Shown piece by piece: positions 1 through 6,256 of a DNA stretch of 7,071 nt. The notes beneath the pieces are model-generated. The model searched no databases, was not told the origin of the DNA, and worked only from the letters and a program-made list of their open reading frames with translations. The DNA lies in NCBI GenBank assembly GCA_947460275.1, contig CANHHZ010000103.1:1-7071 (forward strand), written 5' to 3'. Origin of the DNA: Sphingobacteriaceae bacterium (lineage in GTDB: Bacteria > Bacteroidota > Bacteroidia > Sphingobacteriales > Sphingobacteriaceae). How positions within the stretch are numbered: the first letter of the stretch is position 1; each line of letters opens with the position of its first letter. The position numbers and the translations under genes are program-made.

Positions 1-462
1 TATTTTTTTGCTTTTAATATCATTTATATTTAAATCGATATAGCGTCCACCTCCGTAAGTAAAGGTTCCGTTGGTTTCATCGCTAAAAGGCAAAAACAAT
101 AAATCTTTATACACGGGGTTAGCCATCAATGCTAGGCTTCTGTACAATACCATTTTAAATTTTTGTTCATTTAATGCAAAGCCGATTTGTGCATATCGAA
201 TAAATTCTTTTGTTGTACCATCGTAGGTAGGCATGTTAAAAGCTTGTTCGTTTTTTAGAACTTTTACTTTAGCTACTACTTGGTAATTGCTATCTGCATC
301 AAAAAAGTTGAGGTATTTTAGATCGGCCTCTTTTAAAGGGGCGCCTTTTTCTACTAAAAAATCAACTTTGTATTTTTCTCTGTGTTGTGCAATTTTTTCG
401 CTATAACTTTGCGCAAAAACAGTTGTTGATGCACATAAAATAAGAAGGAATAAATATTTCAT
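1..462 (-). CDS. Secreted DUF1684 family protein (3' end outside window)
   Basis: The reading frame is open from the ATG at 462-460 to the window edge, giving 154 residues without a stop. Residues 1-17 (MKYLFLLILCASTTVFA, then QS) form a typical Sec signal peptide with a signal peptidase I site after VFA. The Cys in the hydrophobic stretch lacks a proper lipobox, so a lipoprotein is unlikely. The mature part carries FLPFSDET (about 123-130) followed by TYGGGRYIDL (135-144), which I recognise as the core motif of DUF1684 proteins. The family has no established biochemical function that I know of. The start codon lies only two bases after the aroC stop, so the gene is almost certainly the promoter-distal member of the aromatic operon. 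The conserved C-terminal part of the family is missing because the window ends. Family assignment is fairly sure; role is unknown. Confidence 0.8.
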   Translation of the reverse strand, partial: MKYLFLLILCASTTVFAQSYSEKIAQHREKYKVDFLVEKGAPLKEADLKYLNFFDADSNYQVVAKVKVLKNEQAFNMPTYDGTTKEFIRYAQIGFALNEQKFKMVLYRSLALMANPVYKDLLFLPFSDETNGTFTYGGGRYIDLNINDIKSKKI

Positions 463-464
463 GA

Positions 465-1550
465 CTAAAGTTTATTGCTTCTTTGTCTCAATAAATGGTC
501 GGCTAAAACTAACGCAGCCATTGCTTCTACAATTATTACTGCCCTTGGTACCACACATGGGTCGTGGCGGCCTTTTCCTTTAATTTCTGAAGATTGACCA
601 GCTGCGTTTATGGTTTGCTGGTTATGCATAATAGTAGCTACAGGTTTAAAAGCAACTTTAAAAGTAATGTCCATTCCGTTTGAAATTCCACCTTGTATCC
701 CGCCCGAAAAATTGGTCAATGTTTTAGGTTTTTCTCCCGCCAAAAACACGTCATTGTGTTCAGAACCTTTCATTTCACTACCTGCAAAGCCCGAACCATA
801 TTCAAAACCATGCACAGCATTAATGCTCAACATCGCTTTGCCTAATTCTGCATGAAGTTTGTCGAAAACTGGTTCGCCTAAACCAACCGGACAATTTTTA
901 ATGACACAGCCAATCTTACCACCTATGGTATCGCCATCTTTACGGATGGATTCTATAAAATCAATCATCTGATTTGCGGTAGCAGGGTCGGCACAACGTA
1001 CGATGTTTGCCTCGCGAACAGCTAAAGCTTCACTTAAATTAGGTGAATCAAAATTTGGAGCATTAATTTGTCCAACCGCTGTTACATGTGCAAATATTTC
1101 AATCTGATGATGCTGCAACAATAGTTTAGCAATGGCACCTGCAGCAACTCTTGCAGCGGTTTCTCTAGCCGATGAACGGCCACCACCGCGGTAATCTCTA
1201 ACCCCGTATTTTACATCGTAGGTATAATCGGCGTGGCTAGGGCGATAAACGTCTTTGTTGTGTTCGTAATCTGTAGCGCGATGATCCTCGTTCGGTATAA
1301 GCAGCGCTATTGGTGTGCCGGTAGATTTTCCTTCAAAAATGCCAGATAAAATTTGAACGCTGTCACTTTCTTTACGTTGCGTAGTTATTTTAGACTGACC
1401 AGGTTTTCGCTTGTCTAGCTCAGCTTGTATAAAGTTTATATCAATGGCTAATCCGGCCGGACAACCATCTATAATTACCCCAATTGCCACCCCATGAGAT
1501 TCGCCAAAAGTTGTAATCTTAAATAAATTTCCGAATGAATTTCCTGCCAT
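465..1550 (-). CDS. aroC: Chorismate synthase
   Basis: Catalyses the last common step of the aromatic pathway, trans-elimination of phosphate from 5-enolpyruvylshikimate-3-phosphate to give chorismate, using reduced FMN in the cytoplasm. The 361-residue length is normal for the family. All three signatures are visible: FGESHG at 15-20 with the active-site His19, the HADYTY segment with His106, GGGRSSARETAARVAAGA at 122-139, and the C-terminal GRHDPC...PRAV...VEAMAAL at about 327-349 with Asp330. No residue of the core motifs appears lost. The ATG start gives the expected N-terminus MAGNSFGNLFKITTFGESHG, and an A-run precedes it instead of a Shine-Dalgarno sequence. It lies 39 bases after aroA and two bases before the DUF1684 gene, with no terminator in either gap, so it should be co-transcribed with both. 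Whether the enzyme reduces its own FMN or needs a separate reductase cannot be told from sequence. Confidence 0.97.
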   Translation of the reverse strand: MAGNSFGNLFKITTFGESHGVAIGVIIDGCPAGLAIDINFIQAELDKRKPGQSKITTQRKESDSVQILSGIFEGKSTGTPIALLIPNEDHRATDYEHNKDVYRPSHADYTYDVKYGVRDYRGGGRSSARETAARVAAGAIAKLLLQHHQIEIFAHVTAVGQINAPNFDSPNLSEALAVREANIVRCADPATANQMIDFIESIRKDGDTIGGKIGCVIKNCPVGLGEPVFDKLHAELGKAMLSINAVHGFEYGSGFAGSEMKGSEHNDVFLAGEKPKTLTNFSGGIQGGISNGMDITFKVAFKPVATIMHNQQTINAAGQSSEIKGKGRHDPCVVPRAVIIVEAMAALVLADHLLRQRSNKL

Positions 1551-1589
1551 TTTTTTGTTTGAGGTTTAATGTCTTGTAAAGTTGTAATA

Positions 1590-2849
1590 CTATTTGTCAG
1601 TTACCGAAAATCCAGCTTGTGCCAAATCATCCCAAAAATAAGGATAAGATTTCTCAACTACTTGTTTTTCTTCAATTTCCACTTGTTTTATTTTTAATGC
1701 CAATGGTGCAAAGGCCATGGCCATTCGGTGGTCTTCGTAGGTGTTGATATTTATTTTTTCTGGGAAATGCAATTGGCTACAGTCTAGTTTGTAACTGAGA
1801 TTTTTCTCTGTAAAGCTGACACCAATTTTTGCCAGTTCGGTTTGTAAGGCCAATATCCTGTTTGTTTCTTTTATTTTTAAAGTTTCTAAGCCTGTAAAGG
1901 TACAGCTGTGTCCTAGTGCCGCACAAATAACGACTAGAGTTTGCGCCAAATCCGGACATTCTCTAAGATCGAATATTTTGCGTTCTATTTTTTTGGGTTC
2001 TTTTTTTAAAAAAACACCGCCATTTTTAAATTGAGAAGTGATACCAAAATTGGCCATTATTTCTGTGATTTGGCTGTCGCCTTGTAGGCTGTACCCATTT
2101 AATCCGGGTAAAAAAATGGAGGCTTCATCTGCCAATGCGGCAATGGCGTACCAGTAAGAAGCAGCACTCCAATCTGGTTCTATATAAATTGTTGTTTTTT
2201 TGAAGGTTTGTTGCTCAATATCAATCGTATTGTCGATCCAAGTGTACCTAATTCCGGCTTGTGCCAACATGCTCAATGTCATTTCTACATAAGGCTTTGA
2301 GGTCAATTCGCCTTCAATTTGCAAGCTTAATCCTAAAGGTAAGTTCGGTGCAATCATCAGCAGTGCCGAAATGTATTGGCTACTGATATCTCCTTTAATC
2401 TTAACGTATTTGTTGGTTTGTAGTAAAGTACCAACAATTTGTAGTGGAGGGAAACCATCATTTTCGGTATAAGAAATTTGTGCGCCAATACCTTTTAAAG
2501 CTTCGGCTAAAATACCAATGGGGCGTTGTTTCATTCTTTCGGTGCCTGTGAGCAAAAACTGTCCTGGTTTAATGGCTAAAAACGCCGTTAAAAAACGCAT
2601 GGCTGTTCCTGCAGGACCAACATCTACTATCCTTTCTGGTACACTTTTTTCTTTATCCTCAATTTGCGCAAGAATTTTATTTAAAGTAACCGTATCAGCA
2701 GCCATTGATAAATTTTCTACTTGTACGCTACCGTTACTCAGTGCGCTGATAATCAAAGCTCTATTGCATTCGCTTTTAGAACCTGTGAGTTTAATTTCAG
2801 CAGCAATGTGTTTGTTTCCCTTGAAAGAAAGCAATACGTTTTTAGTCAT
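1590..2849 (-). CDS. aroA: 3-phosphoshikimate 1-carboxyvinyltransferase (EPSP synthase)
   Basis: Transfers the enolpyruvyl group of PEP to shikimate-3-phosphate, giving EPSP for AroC. At 419 residues it is close to the usual ~427. Active-site positions align with E. coli AroA: KSECNR (Lys25, Ser26, Arg30), GTAMR (81-85), RP (110-111), SSQ (156-158), the catalytic aspartate in CPDLAQT (Asp300, E. coli Asp313), KETNR (Lys327, Glu328, Arg331), DHR (373-375) and Lys400 (E. coli Lys411). Gly81 corresponds to Gly96, the position that is Ala in the glyphosate-tolerant class II enzyme CP4, so this site looks class I-like. However, the loop reads GPAGTAMRF where E. coli has GNAGTAMRP, so the Asn94 and Pro101 positions are Pro79 and Phe86. 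The gene follows the DAHP synthase gene by 75 bases and precedes aroC by 39. Function is near certain; inhibitor class is not. Confidence 0.97.
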   Translation of the reverse strand: MTKNVLLSFKGNKHIAAEIKLTGSKSECNRALIISALSNGSVQVENLSMAADTVTLNKILAQIEDKEKSVPERIVDVGPAGTAMRFLTAFLAIKPGQFLLTGTERMKQRPIGILAEALKGIGAQISYTENDGFPPLQIVGTLLQTNKYVKIKGDISSQYISALLMIAPNLPLGLSLQIEGELTSKPYVEMTLSMLAQAGIRYTWIDNTIDIEQQTFKKTTIYIEPDWSAASYWYAIAALADEASIFLPGLNGYSLQGDSQITEIMANFGITSQFKNGGVFLKKEPKKIERKIFDLRECPDLAQTLVVICAALGHSCTFTGLETLKIKETNRILALQTELAKIGVSFTEKNLSYKLDCSQLHFPEKININTYEDHRMAMAFAPLALKIKQVEIEEKQVVEKSYPYFWDDLAQAGFSVTDK

Positions 2850-2924
2850 TTTATATAGTTTTGCTTGAGCAGGTTTTGTTAAAGGTACTGCAAAGGCGGT
2901 AGGGTTTAAACACCAAATTTAAAT

Positions 2925-4040
2925 TTATTTTGATTCTAATTGTTCTGCTTTGCTGGTATTCATAATTTCTGTTTGTTTTCGTATAGATTCGCCATGAACC
3001 AATTCTAAGAATTTTTCTGTAAAGTTGAGGTCTAGTTTTAAGGCTTTAGCAAAGGCGGTACGTTTTTGTATAATTTCATCCCAACGATTTACCTGTAAAA
3101 TAGTTACTTGGTTGTCTCTTTTAAACTCACCAATTTTTTGGGTAATTGCCATCCGCTCGGCTAATTTCTGAATCACTAAATCATCAATTTTATCAATTTC
3201 TTTTCGTAAATCTGCTAGTTTGTCTGTAAAATCTTCATTTTTAGACTCAGGCTTCCGCAAGGTAAATTTATCAATCAACTCTGCCAATGCAGCAGGGGTA
3301 ACCTGTTGTTTTGCGTCTGTCCAGGCCACAGAAGGATCAATATGCGATTCGATCATCAAGCCTTGCATGTCTAAATCTAATGCCTTTTGCGAAATGTAGG
3401 GGATAAGTTCGCGGTTGCCACAAATATGGCTTGGGTCGTTAATAATTGGCAATTCTGGGCAAAGTGTTTTGAGCTGAATGGCAAGTTCCCACATTGGTTC
3501 ATTTCGGAAAGCACTTTTTTCGAAAGATGAAAAACCACGGTGTATAGCTCCCAATTTAGTAATTCCAGCTTTATTGATGCGCTCTAGTGCGCCCACCCAT
3601 AATTGTAGATCAGGGTTTACAGGGTTTTTTACCAGCACAGGAATGTCTACTCCTTGTAAAGCATCGGCAATTTCTTGAACGGTAAATGGGTTTACCGTAG
3701 AACGAGCACCAATCCATAAAATATCTACACCTGCAGCCAAAGCTTCTTCAACGTGTTTAGCGTTGGCTACTTCAACGGCTGTGGGTAAGCCTGTTTCGGC
3801 TTTAGCGCGCTTTAGCCATGTTAAGCCAATGCTGCCAATTCCTTCAAATTCTCCTGGACGTGTGCGTGGTTTCCATATGCCAGCCCTTAAAACACTAACT
3901 TTTCCGGTAGCGGCAAGCAAGTGTGCGGTAGACAATAATTGCTCCTCGGTTTCTGCACTACAAGGACCAGAAATGACCAAGGGTTCGTTTTTTATGTTTA
4001 TCCAGCTGTTTAAGGGTTGAATGTTTAGTTTTAGTTTCAT
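2925..4040 (-). CDS. aroG: Bifunctional DAHP synthase (type I beta) / chorismate mutase (AroQ)
   Basis: A two-domain enzyme that acts at two points of the pathway. Residues ~18-260 are a DAHP synthase TIM barrel, condensing PEP and erythrose-4-phosphate. Visible motifs are SGPCSAE (Cys27), KPRTRPGEFEGIG (57-69), VKNPVNPD (137-144), HRGFS (167-171), NDPSH (His205), IESH (Glu231) and WTD (Asp242); Cys27, His205, Glu231 and Asp242 fit the four metal ligands. Residues ~272-360 are an AroQ-type chorismate mutase turning chorismate into prephenate. Arg279, Arg296, Lys307, Arg319 and Gln356 match E. coli Arg11, Arg28, Lys39, Arg51 and Gln88. There is no separate N-terminal regulatory domain; in Bacteroidota fusions of this layout the mutase domain also serves allostery by prephenate (family knowledge). 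A linker of about ten residues joins the domains. The gene lies 49 bases after pheA, so prephenate is made next to the enzyme using it. The aroG symbol is a convention only. Confidence 0.95.
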   Translation of the reverse strand: MKLKLNIQPLNSWINIKNEPLVISGPCSAETEEQLLSTAHLLAATGKVSVLRAGIWKPRTRPGEFEGIGSIGLTWLKRAKAETGLPTAVEVANAKHVEEALAAGVDILWIGARSTVNPFTVQEIADALQGVDIPVLVKNPVNPDLQLWVGALERINKAGITKLGAIHRGFSSFEKSAFRNEPMWELAIQLKTLCPELPIINDPSHICGNRELIPYISQKALDLDMQGLMIESHIDPSVAWTDAKQQVTPAALAELIDKFTLRKPESKNEDFTDKLADLRKEIDKIDDLVIQKLAERMAITQKIGEFKRDNQVTILQVNRWDEIIQKRTAFAKALKLDLNFTEKFLELVHGESIRKQTEIMNTSKAEQLESK

Positions 4041-4089
4041 TTTTTGGAGTTTCTTAATTGTTGATTTTATAGGTAATGTGAATTGAATA

Positions 4090-4923
4090 TTAAACGGTGT
4101 CGTTTTTTAAGTATTCGCCCATGATGTTGAAATTTACGGTATATTTTAATACTTTTCTAATGGCGGTGTCGTAGTTTTCCATTTTATTCCATTCTATATC
4201 TACGTAGAAATAGTATTCGTTGCGTTTGCCTAATACAGGCATAGACTGTATCTTGGTGAGGTTTACCTCTTGTTCCGCAAAAATATTTAACACTTTTGAA
4301 AGTGCGCCAACATGATTTCCAACTTGAAAACAAATAGAAGCTTTGTTAATTTCTACTTCATGGTCGGCTTTATTTTTTTTGAGGATGAGAAAGCGTGTGA
4401 AATTCTTTTTATTGGATTCTATTCGCCTTTCGATGATGTTTAATCCATACAATTCGGCAGCTAAGATATTGGCAATCGCTACGGTATCTGTAAGTTGTTC
4501 GTCTCTAATTTTTTTGGCACAAGCAGCGGTATCATTGCTTTCAATCACCTGAATGTGAGGATATTCTTCAAAAAAATCTACACATTGTCTAATGGCAATA
4601 GGATGAGAGGTGGCCACCTTAATGTCTTCGAATTTAATTCCTGGCAGAGCCATTAAGTGCAATTGAATAGGTAAATATATCTCTCCAGTAATGGCAAAAT
4701 TATATTCTCTAATTAAAGTGTAGTTTGGTAATAAACTGCCTGCAATTGAATTTTCTATGGCCATGATCACAAAGTCTGCATCATTTCTTTCTAAACAATC
4801 GCAGGTTTGCTTAAAAGAATTACATTCGATGGTTTCAATGTCTCTGCCAAAAAAATTAAAAGCCGCTTCTTCGTGAAAAGATGCTTTTATCCCTTGAATA
4901 GCTACTCTCTTTTTTGTTTTCAT
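4090..4923 (-). CDS. pheA: Prephenate dehydratase with C-terminal ACT domain
   Basis: Decarboxylates and dehydrates prephenate to phenylpyruvate, the branch step to phenylalanine. The 277 residues split into a catalytic part (about 5-183) and an ACT regulatory domain (about 194-274). Catalytic motifs are IENS (56-59), TSHP (105-108), the DTAA segment (131-134) and NFTRF (174-178) with the essential Thr176. There is no chorismate mutase domain; that activity comes from the downstream fusion gene. In the ACT domain the Gly-Ala-Leu of the phenylalanine-binding region is kept (206-208), but the usual ESRP motif reads QSMP (226-229), so feedback by Phe may differ from the textbook enzyme. The start codon lies 11 bases beyond the U-run of an intrinsic terminator, making this the first structural gene behind the attenuator. 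No Shine-Dalgarno sequence is present. Identity is firm; the allosteric ligand is an inference. Confidence 0.96.
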   Translation of the reverse strand: MKTKKRVAIQGIKASFHEEAAFNFFGRDIETIECNSFKQTCDCLERNDADFVIMAIENSIAGSLLPNYTLIREYNFAITGEIYLPIQLHLMALPGIKFEDIKVATSHPIAIRQCVDFFEEYPHIQVIESNDTAACAKKIRDEQLTDTVAIANILAAELYGLNIIERRIESNKKNFTRFLILKKNKADHEVEINKASICFQVGNHVGALSKVLNIFAEQEVNLTKIQSMPVLGKRNEYYFYVDIEWNKMENYDTAIRKVLKYTVNFNIMGEYLKNDTV

Positions 4924-4934
4924 GTGGTTTAATC

Positions 4935-4970
4935 AAAAAAAAAGTCCTAGTTTACGACTAGGACTTTTTT
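4935..4970 (-). terminator. Intrinsic terminator of the aromatic attenuator
   Basis: On the minus strand the arm at 4970-4957 pairs perfectly over 14 bp with 4951-4938 (core AGTCCTAGT / ACTAGGACT flanked by A and U runs), with the five-base loop CGTAA at 4956-4952. A run of nine U residues ends at 4935. This is a textbook Rho-independent terminator. It stops only 11 bases before the pheA ATG and lies downstream of its own promoter and leader ORF, so it is best read as the 3:4 hairpin of an attenuator and not as the end of the aroB transcript. Confidence 0.93.
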
Positions 4971-5006
4971 ATGGCATATGATTAGTTAATTATGCATATC
5001 AGTCCT
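4960..5006 (-). promoter_or_regulatory. Predicted antiterminator stem (2:3 structure)
   Basis: AGGACT at 5006-5001 (the last leader codons plus the first base of UGA) is complementary to AGTCCT at 4965-4960, which is part of the 5' arm of the terminator. Between them, AUAUG (4999-4995) can pair with CAUAU (4980-4976), or in a shifted register AUGCAUA with UAUGCCAU leaving one bulged C. This extends the stem. Because AGTCCT can pair either here or in the terminator, the two folds exclude each other. The pairing is seen by eye; its free energy has not been calculated. Confidence 0.7.
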
Positions 5007-5061
5007 GGCTCTTACTAAAATAGTAAAAGTAACCATACCAATATGTAGTTGTTAATCTCAT
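4999..5061 (-). CDS. Aromatic-rich leader peptide of the pheA operon attenuator
   Basis: A 20-codon ORF (ATG at 5061-5059, TGA at 5001-4999) encodes MRLTTTYWYGYFYYFSKSQD. Residues 7-15 contain five Tyr, two Phe and one Trp, so eight of nine are aromatic; this is very unlikely by chance in a short ORF directly upstream of prephenate dehydratase. Its presumed job is to sense charged Tyr, Phe and Trp tRNA by ribosome stalling, with the peptide itself having no function. The codons are TAT TGG TAT GGT TAC TTT TAC TAT TTT. The stop codon overlaps the AGGACT segment needed for the antiterminator, so a ribosome finishing the ORF would block that pairing. The start lies roughly 10-15 bases after the expected transcription start. 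It ends 75 bases before the pheA ATG. It is too short for ordinary gene callers. Confidence 0.9.
   Translation of the reverse strand: MRLTTTYWYGYFYYFSKSQD
5009..5029 (-). promoter_or_regulatory. Predicted hairpin inside the leader ORF (1:2-like or pause hairpin)
   Basis: CUUUUACU (5029-5022) pairs with AGUAAGAG (5016-5009) over eight base pairs, one of them a G-U wobble, around the loop AUUUU. It overlaps the Tyr-Phe-Tyr-Tyr-Phe codons and ends two bases before the AGGACT segment. A ribosome stalled on those codons would melt it. It may serve as the RNA polymerase pause signal or to hold segment 2 in place when the leader is not translated. The role is inferred and stability is modest. Confidence 0.5.
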
Positions 5062-5077
5062 TTTTGTTTCTTGTTTT

Positions 5078-5109
5078 CAAATGTACACTTCCAAATTTAA
5101 TTTGTCAAT
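5078..5109 (-). promoter_or_regulatory. Bacteroidota-type promoter for the attenuated pheA operon
   Basis: On the minus strand, TACATTTG (5085-5078) matches the Bacteroidota -7 consensus TAnnTTTG exactly. ATTG (5109-5106), with the TTG core, lies 20 bases upstream and fits the -33 element (TTTG/TTG). Transcription would start near 5070-5075, just before the leader ORF, giving a leader RNA of about 135-140 bases up to the terminator. The rest of the gap, 5110-5197, is A/T homopolymer-rich, and I see no gene and no convincing aroB terminator in it. Confidence 0.75.
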
Positions 5110-5197
5110 AGTAATTTTAAAAAAATTATTTTTTGTTTTAGGTTTTTTTTGGTTGCGCTCACCTCTATTTTGTAATGGCTTTTTTTGACCTGATGAA

Positions 5198-6256
5198 TTA
5201 AAGCTGCTTGTAATAATTTAGGCTTTCAAAAATATCTTTTTTGGTTACTTTACAGTTGTAGGTACAATTGCCAATGCTATTGAGCAGTGAAAACATGATT
5301 TGACCTTCTTCATTTTTTTTGTCGCTTTGCATTAAATTATACAAAGTGTTGAAGCTATTTTCTCGGATGGTATATTTGGGGTAAGTATCTTTAATGTATT
5401 TGGCAATATCTTGTAGTTCATCTGGGCTTAAACTGGCATATTTTGCCGAAAGAAAAGCTTCACAAACCATCCCAATTGCAATAGCTTCGCCATGCGTTAA
5501 TGGTTTTTTAGTATTGCTTAGTGCGTAACTTTCTACGGCATGCCCAACGGTATGGCCAAAATTTAAAATTTTTCGCAATCCCTTTTCTAGGGGATCGTTG
5601 GTTACCACTTCGTTTTTAAGTTCTACAGAGCGATAAATTACCGAAGGTGATAAAGTTTCATAGTTACTTCCTTTTAGTTGTTCGTAATAAGCTTTATCCA
5701 TTATTAAGCCATGCTTTATCATTTCGGCAAAGCCTGATAAACGTTCGCGTTTGGCTAAAGTATTTAGAAAAATATTTTCGATGAATACGGCTTGAGGTAA
5801 GCTAAAAGTGCCAACCATATTTTTAACATTATCTATATCTATTCCTGTTTTACCACCTACCGATGCGTCTACTTGCGCTAGTAAAGTAGTGGGAACATTG
5901 ATAAAGTCTATTCCTCTTTTATAGGTGGAAGCAACAAATCCGCCCATATCGGTAATTACCCCACCACCAAGGTTGATCATTAAGCATTTTCTATCTGCCT
6001 CAAAATCCAATAAAGTTTTCCAAATGCCAATACAAAAATCTATGTTTTTATTTTCTTCGCCTGCGTCGGTTTCAATGATGTCAAAATCTTCTAAATCGTC
6101 TAATAAACTTCTAAATGTAGGCAAGCAGGCTTCTGCAGTATTAGTGTCGACGAACACAAAAATTTTACTGTAATTTTTTTCGGATAAAATTTCTTTTAGA
6201 GGAGCTAATCCGGTTTCAAAATAAATAGGATGAGCTGCATTTTGTATAGGTTTCAT
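5198..6256 (-). CDS. aroB: 3-dehydroquinate synthase
   Basis: Converts DAHP to 3-dehydroquinate, the second step of the shikimate pathway, with NAD+ and a divalent metal (Zn or Co). At 352 residues the length is usual. The Rossmann part shows the NAD-binding run NLGGGVITDMGGF (95-107), then YKRGIDFINVPTTLLAQVDASVGGKTGID (about 112-140) and KNMVGTF (145-151). Metal ligands are in place: Glu178 (GFAEMIKHG), His235 in LNFGHTVGHA and His255 in LTHGEA, with His239 as the neighbouring active-site histidine. The ATG shares one base with the TAA of the preceding S4-domain gene (TAATG), indicating translational coupling. It is separated from pheA by 274 bases containing a new promoter and an attenuator, so aroB appears to be transcribed from the upstream promoter. 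Read-through into the attenuator region is possible, as no strong terminator follows aroB. Confidence 0.97.
   Translation of the reverse strand: MKPIQNAAHPIYFETGLAPLKEILSEKNYSKIFVFVDTNTAEACLPTFRSLLDDLEDFDIIETDAGEENKNIDFCIGIWKTLLDFEADRKCLMINLGGGVITDMGGFVASTYKRGIDFINVPTTLLAQVDASVGGKTGIDIDNVKNMVGTFSLPQAVFIENIFLNTLAKRERLSGFAEMIKHGLIMDKAYYEQLKGSNYETLSPSVIYRSVELKNEVVTNDPLEKGLRKILNFGHTVGHAVESYALSNTKKPLTHGEAIAIGMVCEAFLSAKYASLSPDELQDIAKYIKDTYPKYTIRENSFNTLYNLMQSDKKNEEGQIMFSLLNSIGNCTYNCKVTKKDIFESLNYYKQL

Noticed and set aside
610..855. Open frames antisense to aroC, aroA, the DAHP synthase fusion, pheA and aroB, plus a same-strand out-of-frame ORF within aroA (1777-1959)
   Set aside because: They lie wholly inside conserved genes, have no recognisable domains or start signals, and are explained as shadow frames.
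1473..1550. Unusual loss of motif residues in the AroC signatures, including I instead of P in PRAVIIVE
   Set aside because: All signatures remain within the normal variation of the family, so nothing suggests altered function.
2914..2921. TAAATTTG in the gap between the DAHP synthase fusion and aroA as an internal promoter
   Set aside because: It fits the -7 consensus but has no TTG at the right distance, and such AT-rich octamers are expected by chance here.
2890..3062. Twelve-base repeat GCAAAGGCGGTA in the aroA upstream gap and again inside the mutase coding region
   Set aside because: A shared 12-mer is expected about once in 7 kb by chance, and the flanks do not match.
4935..4970. Hairpin read simply as the terminator of aroB transcription
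   Set aside because: It is more than 220 bases beyond the aroB stop and downstream of a separate promoter and an aromatic leader ORF, and it abuts the pheA start; attenuation explains the arrangement better.
5151..5163. Possible hairpin GGTGAGCGCAACC (minus strand) as an aroB terminator
   Set aside because: Only three outer base pairs form and it is followed by an A-run, not a U-run, in the transcript.
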